Below are positions 8,761 through 15,879 of a stretch of 44,609 bases of DNA, one piece after another. A program made the position numbers and the translations under genes. Position 1 is the stretch's first letter. The number at the start of each line of letters is the position of its first letter. The stretch is taken from the NCBI GenBank assembly GCA_003243445.1, contig QFQQ01000051.1:1-44609 (forward strand). Reading direction: 5' to 3'. Below the pieces are notes generated by a model, which was not told the origin of the DNA, made no database searches, and saw only the letters and a program-made list of their open reading frames with translations. This DNA comes from Citrobacter freundii (GTDB taxonomy: Bacteria > Bacteroidota > Bacteroidia > Chitinophagales > Chitinophagaceae).

Positions 8761-9843
8761 TTAGTCATTCAGTGCATCATATACCAGCAATGCATTGCGG
8801 ATGATCACTTTTTCGCCGGGTTGAATGCCGGACAGTATGTACGTGTTACCGGCCGTTGTTTTCAATGGTTCGATCACGCGTGTTTCAATGCTGTCTTTGC
8901 GATGGAATACCATGAGATAATTCCTGCTTTTGTCAAAAACCACGGCTTCTGCTGGAACGGCCGGCAATACCTGCTGATCTTCATAACGGATGAAAACGGT
9001 AGCAGCCATCTCAGGTTTTAATGTATAGCCGGGATTGGGAAGGCGGATCCGGATCTTAAGCGTTTTTGTTTCGGGATCAAGCACGTTCAGGATCTTGTCG
9101 ATCTTGCCGGAGAATTTCTTGCCCGGATAGCTGAGCAATTCTACCTCTGCGGGCATATTCAATTGAAGTTTGGAAATATCGGTTTCGTATACGTTTGCCG
9201 ATACAAACACTTCGTCGATCTGTGCAACGGTGAAGATGCTTTCGCTCAGGTTTGATGGGAGCTGCATATCCTGGTTGATCTTTTTATCAGTGATAAAGCC
9301 ACTGATAGGAGCCACCACATTATATTCGGCGCCCTTGTTCACATGGTAGATACTGAAGACTTCATTGACACGTGCGAGCTCTGCTTCGGAACTTTCGAGT
9401 TCCTTTTGCGCAGCCACCACATCCCGGTCTGTATTCAGCCTTGATTCATTCAGCTCCTGTGCCGCTTTCAGGTTTTTCTTTGCAACAAGTACGGCTGTTT
9501 CCGCATCGCGGCGCTGCTTTTCAAAATCGGCAACATCTGTACTGCGGATCACGGCCAGGACCTGGCCTTTTTTTACGTAGTCGCCAAGCGAAACATTCAG
9601 ATGCGTTACATATCCTGATACAACGGGAAATATGCTGGCTACTTTATTGTCTTCCGGTGTGATCTTTCCCGAAAAACGAAGTTCGTTCAACACCGGTTTG
9701 ACGGATGCCGTATCGATACCGATACGATTCAGCATAGTATCTGTTAACGTAAAAGTGCTTGTGCTTACTTCCGCTGTTTTTTGTCTGCATGACGCTAATG
9801 ACAGTCCGGTAAGTAATATGGTAAATGATATGATCTGTTTCAT
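8761..9843 (-). CDS. RND efflux periplasmic adaptor (membrane fusion protein, CzcB/CusB type), lipoprotein
   Basis: This 360-residue protein bridges the inner-membrane pump and the outer-membrane channel. It starts with a lipoprotein signal (GLSLASC, Cys19). A barrel-sandwich (lipoyl-like) half-motif sits at VVSGYVTHLNVSLGDYVKKG (about 73-92), then a coiled hairpin rich in Ala/Glu/Lys (about 112-160), then the second lipoyl half (YNVVAPISGFITDK) and beta-barrel domains. It has no CzcB-type N-terminal metal-binding extension. The gene lies 31 bp after the tolC-like gene. Confidence 0.92.
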   Translation of the reverse strand: MKQIISFTILLTGLSLASCRQKTAEVSTSTFTLTDTMLNRIGIDTASVKPVLNELRFSGKITPEDNKVASIFPVVSGYVTHLNVSLGDYVKKGQVLAVIRSTDVADFEKQRRDAETAVLVAKKNLKAAQELNESRLNTDRDVVAAQKELESSEAELARVNEVFSIYHVNKGAEYNVVAPISGFITDKKINQDMQLPSNLSESIFTVAQIDEVFVSANVYETDISKLQLNMPAEVELLSYPGKKFSGKIDKILNVLDPETKTLKIRIRLPNPGYTLKPEMAATVFIRYEDQQVLPAVPAEAVVFDKSRNYLMVFHRKDSIETRVIEPLKTTAGNTYILSGIQPGEKVIIRNALLVYDALND

Positions 9844-9874
9844 TTAATGCTTTTTATGTAGGTGAGTTGAAGAT

Positions 9875-11113
9875 TCAAAGACGCGTGCCAAGGGTGTATT
9901 CAAGATCTTCCCAGGCAAGGCGTCTTTGTTTATGAAGCTGGTTCAGTTGCCGGATGGCGATATTGTAATTCTCAAAGAAATCGACAAACTCCAGCAGGGA
10001 GATATTTCCTTTATTGAAGTTTTCGATCACCGCGCGGTTGACTTCAGGAAAATCTTTATTAAAACTACGTTCGGTGGATCTGTATTCTTTTTCAGCTTCA
10101 TTAAAGCGGCTTAGCGCTGCTGCAACTTCTTTATCAACCTCGCTTTGTTTATAGGAAAGGGCCAGTTCAGAAGACCTGATCATTGATTTTGCCGCTTTGA
10201 TATTTCCCTGGTTGCGGTTGAATAAAGGAATATCCATTGCCACCCGAAGAGAATAGAGATGACTTACATAGCTGCCGTTCTGATCGTATCCAGCCCCAAC
10301 GGTCAGATCAGGTGTTGCGAGTGCACGCTGATAGTTAAAGTTCAACTGCTCCTGTCTGACCCTGCTTTCCTGTACCCGAAGATCACTGCGGTTTTGACGT
10401 GCTATCGCCGCAAGCGTTGCGTCATCGGGAAGCGCCTTTATATCAAGTTTTATCTTTTCGGGAACAATATGCGCTGTGGTATCCATCAACAATTGCAATA
10501 CCTGTCTTGCGGTGATGGCTTCCATGATGATCGCATTCCTGTCTGCGCTCAGCTGAATGTATTCCGCTTTCAGGCGAACAGCATCTTTAAGCGATACGTT
10601 TCCTTTGACAGCCTGTGTCTCATAGGCATTAATGATCTGCTGCAGTTGCTGCAATTGTTCTTTGTACTGCGCCGCGAGATCGTCAGCATAAGCAACGGTA
10701 TAAAAGTTCTGACGCAATTCATATTTGAGTGAACGCATCAGATCGTAGAATCCCCGGTCAGCTTCCACACTTTGTTCTTTGGCAAGTAATACCCGCTTAT
10801 TGCGTTTGCCGGCGAGCGTGATCACCTGGTCAATGCCGAAAACCTTCTGACCATTTCCGCCGACGTCAAACCATTTGTGGTTTGAGCCATAGGTGGCGAA
10901 TTCCGCGGAGAGCGTTGGATTGTCATATAAACGCTGTTGTATTTCATTTGCCTTTACAGCATCTACCTGGTAACGCTGGGAAAGCAATAATAAATTTTTT
11001 TGAAGAAAGATCTGTTCGGCCTGCTCCAGCGATACACGCAGGGTATCTGTCTGCCGGGCATACGAGGGCCAATACAGCATAAATGCTGTTATGATCAATA
11101 TGAATCGTTTCAT
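9875..11113 (-). CDS. TolC-family outer-membrane efflux channel (CzcC/CusC type)
   Basis: This 412-residue protein has a cleavable signal peptide (about 1-19, ending PSYA) followed by the two long helical repeats of the TolC/OEP family. Family-typical stretches are DNPTLSAEFATYG, LRQNFYTVAYADDLAAQY and VAMDIPLFNRNQGNIKAA. It provides the outer-membrane exit duct for the adaptor and pump encoded next. A nested dyad lies in its upstream spacer (11132-11167). Confidence 0.92.
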   Translation of the reverse strand: MKRFILIITAFMLYWPSYARQTDTLRVSLEQAEQIFLQKNLLLLSQRYQVDAVKANEIQQRLYDNPTLSAEFATYGSNHKWFDVGGNGQKVFGIDQVITLAGKRNKRVLLAKEQSVEADRGFYDLMRSLKYELRQNFYTVAYADDLAAQYKEQLQQLQQIINAYETQAVKGNVSLKDAVRLKAEYIQLSADRNAIIMEAITARQVLQLLMDTTAHIVPEKIKLDIKALPDDATLAAIARQNRSDLRVQESRVRQEQLNFNYQRALATPDLTVGAGYDQNGSYVSHLYSLRVAMDIPLFNRNQGNIKAAKSMIRSSELALSYKQSEVDKEVAAALSRFNEAEKEYRSTERSFNKDFPEVNRAVIENFNKGNISLLEFVDFFENYNIAIRQLNQLHKQRRLAWEDLEYTLGTRL

Positions 11114-11131
11114 TGATAAAATAAATTTTCC

Positions 11132-11167
11132 TGCATTGCACTTCTCAAAATGAGAAACGTCAATGCA
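11132..11167. promoter_or_regulatory. Nested dyad upstream of the tolC-like gene
   Basis: Outer arms TGCATTG (11132-11138) and CAATGCA (11161-11167) enclose inner arms TTCTCA/TGAGAA around AAA. In the direction of transcription no T-tract follows directly. It could be an operator, or an mRNA stem that tunes expression between the small first gene and the channel gene. Confidence 0.45.
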
Positions 11168-11218
11168 TGCCGGTATAAAACCAGTATGGGTAAATCAGTT
11201 TAACTAAAGAGGGGAGTG

Positions 11219-11599
11219 TTAAACCAGATCAGGAGGCGGTGTGAAAATAGTAGTATGACCGGCAGGAAGATCGTCTTTATCCTGTTCACCAGTCAGTTCG
11301 ATACTGTTGGAGTGAAAATAGGCAGTAAGGTTCCTTTCTTTTTTTTCAGGGAGGGAAAAGTCAAAGGCGACTGATTTTTTCAATACACCCTGCTCGTCGT
11401 TTCCTGACTGATCGGGGAGGGTCTTATCAGTCGCTTCGTCCAGCACAAATTCTGCGATACTTTCTATTTCATCATATGCTTCATCGAGTGAGCCATCCGA
11501 TGCAAGGGAATTCAGCCTGCTCTCTGGGATATCAATACTTGTATTGATAATGGAGAGGGCGATGACCCAGAGGAGTATATGTTTTAGAAATTTGAGCAT
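11219..11599 (-). CDS. Small acidic protein leading the metal-efflux operon, function unknown
   Basis: This 126-residue protein has one hydrophobic N-terminal segment (about 5-20, signal or anchor), an acidic middle (GSLDEAYDEIESIAEFVLDEA, about 36-56, given here only as its run of acids), and a C-terminus ending in PPPDLV. From memory, small proteins of this type often precede Czc/Cus-like operons in Bacteroidota, but no function is established to my knowledge. It contains no Cys and only three His (7, 96 and 115), so metal binding through Cys is excluded. It is first in the operon, behind a good -7 element at 11611-11618, and 105 bp before the channel gene. Confidence 0.7.
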   Translation of the reverse strand: MLKFLKHILLWVIALSIINTSIDIPESRLNSLASDGSLDEAYDEIESIAEFVLDEATDKTLPDQSGNDEQGVLKKSVAFDFSLPEKKERNLTAYFHSNSIELTGEQDKDDLPAGHTTIFTPPPDLV

Positions 11600-11610
11600 G
11601 CGTGATGCGG

Positions 11611-11618
11611 CAAAGATA
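11611..11618 (-). promoter_or_regulatory. Candidate -7 promoter element of the metal-efflux operon
   Basis: Read on the minus strand, TATCTTTG matches TAnnTTTG exactly and lies 11 nt upstream of the first start codon of the operon. This would give a very short leader. No clear TTG is seen at -33. Confidence 0.55.
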
Positions 11619-11773
11619 GGCTAAGAGTTGAAACGAGGAAAAGAGAGAACGGGAATCTTTGGGGATCTCCGTTAAAATATCAGAACGGATTGTTAAACCG
11701 AAAGACGAGTACGGACGCGTATGATCCGCCAAACTATTCAAACCTTCCAAACCTCCCAAACGTCCCAGACCTT

Positions 11774-12787
11774 TTATTGATCGTTCCCTGTTTTCGGTTT
11801 TTCTTTTGCCTTGTTTTTTTCGGAGCGTTCCTCAAGTTTTTTCTGATTGGCATTGCCGTTCTTATCCATTAAAGGATCTTCAACAGGCGGATTGCCCATG
11901 TAAGGATCTACGCCGCGCATGTCAACTTTATAGTCAAATGCTTTTTCGATGTGCAGCCATTTGCCGTTCTCCCATTTGAATGCTTCGTTATCGCCATCGG
12001 GAACATAGGTCCACTTGTTATCCGGTTCATCTGTTTCAGAGATAAGATGATCGGCCAGTACCACATCAAGCTCCTTCAGGTAGTTTAATAGTACACGTGC
12101 GTCTTTTTTGTATTCGAGTGAAAAGCGATAGGCGGTTTTTTGAGGAACACTGTCTTTTGCATAGCTGAAGAATGGGCCACCAAAGATGGGTTCGCCACGA
12201 TCATCAAAGTACATTACTTCCATCCACTTTTTGGTGCTCATGACAGAGTTGAAATCAATGCCAAAAAGTGTGTAATAGTTTTTATTGTTGTATTGTGTTT
12301 TGATGATGTTGTAATAGATCGCACCGATCCAGTTATTTCGTGTGCGGGCGGAATCCATGGCATTGTCGGTAAATTCAGAAACATCGCGCAGGGGCAGAAG
12401 TTTGAGTGAACCATCTTTTGTACGCATTTGTATCGCACCTTTCTGGCGGCAATAGTAGTCGTCAAATTGTATGTTCCAGGTGAAAATGCGGAAGGTTGAA
12501 TCCGGCGCATATACTTTTGAAATGCCCTGCACCGAATCAAAAGGATAGTAGAATGAATTTTTGATCTGCAATGCTCTCACCAGTGTGCGGGTAAAAATAC
12601 TGTCGGATACCATGCGGTCAGCCGTTGAACTATCCGTGATCATGTATTGAGCGTATTCTTTCAGCGTATCTTCCTTATGCTGGAGTTTCCGCTTGTCGGT
12701 AGGCGTGATAAGAGGCGCCTGCGCGAAGGAGGCGAAAGCAACCAGGGTCAGGAGAACGGTGAGTGTAAAAGAATAAAATGGTTTCAC
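11774..12787 (-). CDS. Conserved secreted protein of unknown function
   Basis: This protein is 337 residues from a GTG start at 12787. I prefer that start because it gives a compact signal peptide (KPFYSFTLTVLLTLVAFASFAQ, cut here to its core). A GTG at 12805 and a TTG at 12853 are in-frame alternatives. The middle contains a structured region rich in Trp, Tyr and Asp, with FTWNIQFDDYYCRQKGAIQM and the phrase DRGEPIFGGPFFSY. The C-terminal 40 residues are Lys/Glu/Asn-rich and probably disordered. I do not recognise the family; it vaguely recalls GldN-like secreted proteins but lacks their motifs. It lies 70 bp downstream of the heptose enzyme gene and may share its transcript. Confidence 0.65.
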   Translation of the reverse strand: MKPFYSFTLTVLLTLVAFASFAQAPLITPTDKRKLQHKEDTLKEYAQYMITDSSTADRMVSDSIFTRTLVRALQIKNSFYYPFDSVQGISKVYAPDSTFRIFTWNIQFDDYYCRQKGAIQMRTKDGSLKLLPLRDVSEFTDNAMDSARTRNNWIGAIYYNIIKTQYNNKNYYTLFGIDFNSVMSTKKWMEVMYFDDRGEPIFGGPFFSYAKDSVPQKTAYRFSLEYKKDARVLLNYLKELDVVLADHLISETDEPDNKWTYVPDGDNEAFKWENGKWLHIEKAFDYKVDMRGVDPYMGNPPVEDPLMDKNGNANQKKLEERSEKNKAKEKPKTGNDQ

Positions 12788-12857
12788 AGAAAATAGTTTT
12801 AACACATGTTCGTATTCGGGTCTGGAGACTACGAATAACGCCCAATTCCCCAAATAA

Positions 12858-14114
12858 TTATGCCGTTTCTGCTAAAGCTTTTACAAAATCCTGCAATGAG
12901 CTAAATATGAGGTCAATATCTGCATGTGGCAGACGGATTTCCTTGTTGGTGGTGGTCAGGAAGACGGTGTACATACCAGCTGCCCGGCCGAACTGCATAT
13001 CGCTGATATTATTACCGATCATGATGGATCGCTGGAGATCGGTGTCGGGGAATTCTGCTTTAGCTCTTAGCGCCATGCCCGGATTGGGTTTACGGAGCTG
13101 GTCGTGGTTGTTGACGGCTGTCGCATAATACATCGCATCCATTTTGCCACCGGCATTGATGATCTCGGTCTTCATCTTGTGGAGAATTTCGAGAAGCGTT
13201 TCTTCGGTCATCAGTCCGCGGCCAACACCACGCTGGTTGGTAGCGACAAATATATGCTTGAACCGTTCCGCAAGCGTTTTGAATAAGGCAGGACCGCCTT
13301 CCATGAAAACGAATTCATCAGTAGAAAAGATATAGCTGCCGGGTTTATCTTCATTGATCACACCATCGCGGTCAAGAAAGAGCGACCAGTTCTTATCAAT
13401 ATTTTTCAGGTCAAGCGGGCGGTGGCGCAGTTCTTCCTGTGCACGGTTGAAATCTTCCGGAATGCCAATGTCGATAAAATAAGCATCCTGCGCCAAACCA
13501 GAGAGGATTCCGGATCCGACCGATCTTTCGAGATAATCTTTTTCGAAGGAGAATTTCAGCGGAAAGCCATGTGCAAGAAAACGGTCCACATCGAGCAGAT
13601 AGGTCCCGCCATTGATCAGCCCTTCCTTATAAAATTGTTTTTCCTTAAAACTTTCAACCGTTCCTGTTTTGCTGATTGTCACAACGCCGTACCGGTCAAA
13701 TTCCTTCATGGGTTTTAACGCAAGCGTGCATTCAGCTTTTTGCGTTGTATGAAAATCGGCAAGAGCGGGGATATTCACTTTGAATAATGTATCCCCGTTT
13801 GTAACAAGCACCTGTTTTTCCGTTGCGTGTTTGCAGGCAAGCTGGATCGCGCCGCCGGTACCCAGCGGTTCGGTTTCAATTACGCACTCATACCTCAGCG
13901 AAGGATATTCGTCTCTCAGGTATTGTTCAATCACTTCATGTTTATACCCCAGGGAAAAGATAAACGAGGTAATGCCCTGCTGCTGCAGGTAGTTGATCAC
14001 ATGATAAAGGAATGGTCTTCCAGCCACAGGCGCCATACATTTTGGAAGATCTGGAACGGCTTCACGGAGACGGGTGCCGAGGCCACCTGCGAGGATTATT
14101 GCTTGTTGGATCAT
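12858..14114 (-). CDS. Fused heptose-1-phosphate nucleotidyltransferase and HAD phosphatase (HddC-GmhB type)
   Basis: This 418-residue fusion probably carries out two steps of GDP-D-glycero-D-manno-heptose formation for surface polysaccharide. Residues 1-230 are a sugar nucleotidyltransferase: AIILAGGLGTRLRE (5-18), PKCMAPVAGRPF, NGDT at 106-109 and the typical YFIDIGIPEDF. Residues 243-418 are a HAD phosphatase of the GmhB/HisB type: DRDGV with Asp248 and Asp250, ATNQRGVGRG (291-300) and RKPNPGM (341-347). The Cys residues of the GmhB zinc loop are missing (YYATAVNNHDQLRKP), and motif IV reads GNNISD rather than GDxxSD, leaving Asp372. I took the ATG at 14114, which opens directly on MIQQAIILAGG. 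The 5' leader holds a stem (about 14133-14159). Confidence 0.88.
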   Translation of the reverse strand: MIQQAIILAGGLGTRLREAVPDLPKCMAPVAGRPFLYHVINYLQQQGITSFIFSLGYKHEVIEQYLRDEYPSLRYECVIETEPLGTGGAIQLACKHATEKQVLVTNGDTLFKVNIPALADFHTTQKAECTLALKPMKEFDRYGVVTISKTGTVESFKEKQFYKEGLINGGTYLLDVDRFLAHGFPLKFSFEKDYLERSVGSGILSGLAQDAYFIDIGIPEDFNRAQEELRHRPLDLKNIDKNWSLFLDRDGVINEDKPGSYIFSTDEFVFMEGGPALFKTLAERFKHIFVATNQRGVGRGLMTEETLLEILHKMKTEIINAGGKMDAMYYATAVNNHDQLRKPNPGMALRAKAEFPDTDLQRSIMIGNNISDMQFGRAAGMYTVFLTTTNKEIRLPHADIDLIFSSLQDFVKALAETA

Positions 14115-14359
14115 GAAAAATTTGATTGCCCCCTTAAAAGCCCTCAAGGGTTTTTAAGGACAATTTTTTGTTGTAATATTCAGTTTTTACAGGCAGTAAA
14201 ATTAAGTATTATCGGGGAATAAGGTTGCGGGAGGGAGGGAAGTTTGAAAGGGTTGAGAATCTGCGGCAGCAACTTCCGGAACCTCTGAAACTTTTGGAAC
14301 TCTGGACCCCTGCTCATAGTTTATTTCTTTTCCCGTAAAATTTATAACATTCGCGTAAC

Positions 14360-14367
14360 TAGTTTTG
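14360..14367 (+). promoter_or_regulatory. Candidate apbE -7 promoter element
   Basis: TAGTTTTG matches TAnnTTTG exactly and ends 18 nt before the ATG at 14386. A transcript would start near 14374 and have a leader of about 12 nt. This also argues against the in-frame TTG at 14365, which lies inside the element. Confidence 0.6.
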
Positions 14368-14385
14368 CTTCATAAAACGGTCTTC

Positions 14386-15393
14386 ATGTACTTTAAGAGG
14401 TTTCGTTTGCTTATGCCGGCGTTGTTATTGTGTGGTTTGTGTTCGTCAGATCTTACTGCTCAGGTTCTCCGCAAGCGTACAACTATGCTCATGGGCGCCA
14501 GGTTTGATATTACCATCGTGGCGCAGGATTCGTTGTCTGCGGAACACTATATTGATACCGTAATCGCTGAAGTAAGCCGGATTGAATACCTGATCTCTGA
14601 CTGGAAGCCTTCTTCACAGGTTTCGCAGGTGAATGCGGCCGCGGGTGCTCATCCGGTGAAAGTAGATCGTGAAGTATTTGAGCTGACGCAGCGTGCACTT
14701 CATTTTTCAGCGATCACCAATGGCGGCTTTGATATCAGCTTTGCAGCGATGGATCGGATCTGGAAGTTCGACGGATCGATGACGGAAATGCCTTCCCCGG
14801 AAGCCATTGCAAGATCGGTAGCAAAAGTCGGGTACCGGAACATCGTTCTTGATAGTATCAACAGCACGATCTTTCTCCGTTTGCCGGGCATGAAGATCGG
14901 TTTTGGTGCATTAGGTGAAGGGTATGCAGCCGACCGCTGCCGTGCTATGATGCTGGCGAAAGGAGTGCAGGCGGGGATTGTAAATGGTTCCGGTGATATG
15001 GCCGTATGGGGTACACAGCCGAATGGCAAACCATGGAATATCGGGATTACCAATCCTAAAGACCGCGACAAGTTGTTTGCAGTGGTGCCATTGAAAGACG
15101 GAGCAGTTACCACATCCGGCAGCTATGAAAAATATGTAGTGTTTAATGGGAAACGATACTCGCATATTATTAATCCCGCAACAGGTTATCCTGTTACAGG
15201 TCTGACGAGTGTGACTGTATTCGGACCGAGCGCAGAAATGGCGAATGGGTTCAGCACTTCATTGATGGTATTGGGGGAGAAGGCCGGGTTGGACTTGCTG
15301 GCGAAATATCCGGCATATCAATGCATCATGATAAGGGATGACGGGAAAATGGTTAGTACGAAGAAGATGAAGTTGAAGAAGCATAAATTGTGA
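14386..15393 (+). CDS. apbE: FAD:protein FMN transferase (ApbE family), exported
   Basis: ApbE is a Mg-dependent periplasmic enzyme that splits FAD and attaches FMN to a Thr/Ser of target proteins. This 335-residue copy has an N-terminal export signal (LLMPALLLCGLCSSDLTAQ); either signal peptidase cleavage after TAQ or lipidation at a Cys is possible. Family motifs occur in order: IEYLISDWKPSSQVSQVN, GFGALGEGYAADRCR, GIVNGSGDMAVWG and SGSYEKYVVFNGKRYSHI followed by INPATGYPV, which holds the metal and flavin ligands. It faces a leftward operon for a DUF2271 protein and a PepSY flavoreductase, whose products are plausible targets or partners. The ATG at 14386 is the first in-frame ATG after the promoter. 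Confidence 0.93.
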   Translation: MYFKRFRLLMPALLLCGLCSSDLTAQVLRKRTTMLMGARFDITIVAQDSLSAEHYIDTVIAEVSRIEYLISDWKPSSQVSQVNAAAGAHPVKVDREVFELTQRALHFSAITNGGFDISFAAMDRIWKFDGSMTEMPSPEAIARSVAKVGYRNIVLDSINSTIFLRLPGMKIGFGALGEGYAADRCRAMMLAKGVQAGIVNGSGDMAVWGTQPNGKPWNIGITNPKDRDKLFAVVPLKDGAVTTSGSYEKYVVFNGKRYSHIINPATGYPVTGLTSVTVFGPSAEMANGFSTSLMVLGEKAGLDLLAKYPAYQCIMIRDDGKMVSTKKMKLKKHKL

Positions 15394-15398
15394 GAGGA

Positions 15399-15733
15399 AG
15401 GGCCCCCTCTAAATCTCCCCCTTCAGGCTAATCGTTACCCAAATCTGTGAATGGCGTAAGGTTCCCGCAGATTTCGCAGATCTGTCAGTCTGCGGGCAGG
15501 AGCATCTTCCTTAAAGGCATCGGTTGATGATCGTTGCCGCAGATCCGGCAGATTAACTTCTTCAATCGGAGGTTAATCTGCGTGATCTGCGCAAGCAAAT
15601 AGAGCAATATTCAATTCCTTCAGGACGCTTCAACAGTAGTAAGCGTAAAATCTGCGGAATCTGCGGGAACCTTACGCAAGTCCGAAAACTTGGGTAACGA
15701 TTAGCCTGAAGGGGGAGATTTAGAGGGGGCCCT
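15399..15733. repeat. Nested long inverted repeat, GGGCCCCCTCTAAATC family, copy 2
   Basis: Outer arms 15399-15442 and 15690-15733 form a perfect 44-bp inverted repeat. Its first 24 bp or so match the middle stem at 1253-1295, but the rest differs. Inside are further arms: GCGTAAGGTTCCCGCAGATT (from 15454) against a complement ending about 15677, and GTTAATCTGCG-type pairs near 15540-15600. The inner arms are made of repeats of about 9 bp (AATCTGCGG/CCGCAGATT types). A remnant of the CTAAACGACATT motif follows at about 15745-15757. The element starts 6 bp after the apbE stop and sits between convergent genes. Confidence 0.9.
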
Positions 15734-15879
15734 ACGCCAGGCGCCTAAACGACATTGAACTTTAATTATGGGGACGAAAGCGAGATCTTCAGCACGATTT
15801 TAAGACGTTCCCTACCATGGTTCACGAATCGATAAGACAGTATACATCCGCGCCACCAGCTTAAGCATGCTGGCGGCCG

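Noticed and set aside
11774..12787. Gliding motility protein GldN
   Set aside because: The length and export fit loosely, but characteristic GldN motifs and gldKLM neighbours are absent.
15399..15733. Insertion sequence
   Set aside because: There is no transposase ORF inside, and I could not find a target duplication. It remains possible that it is a non-autonomous element.
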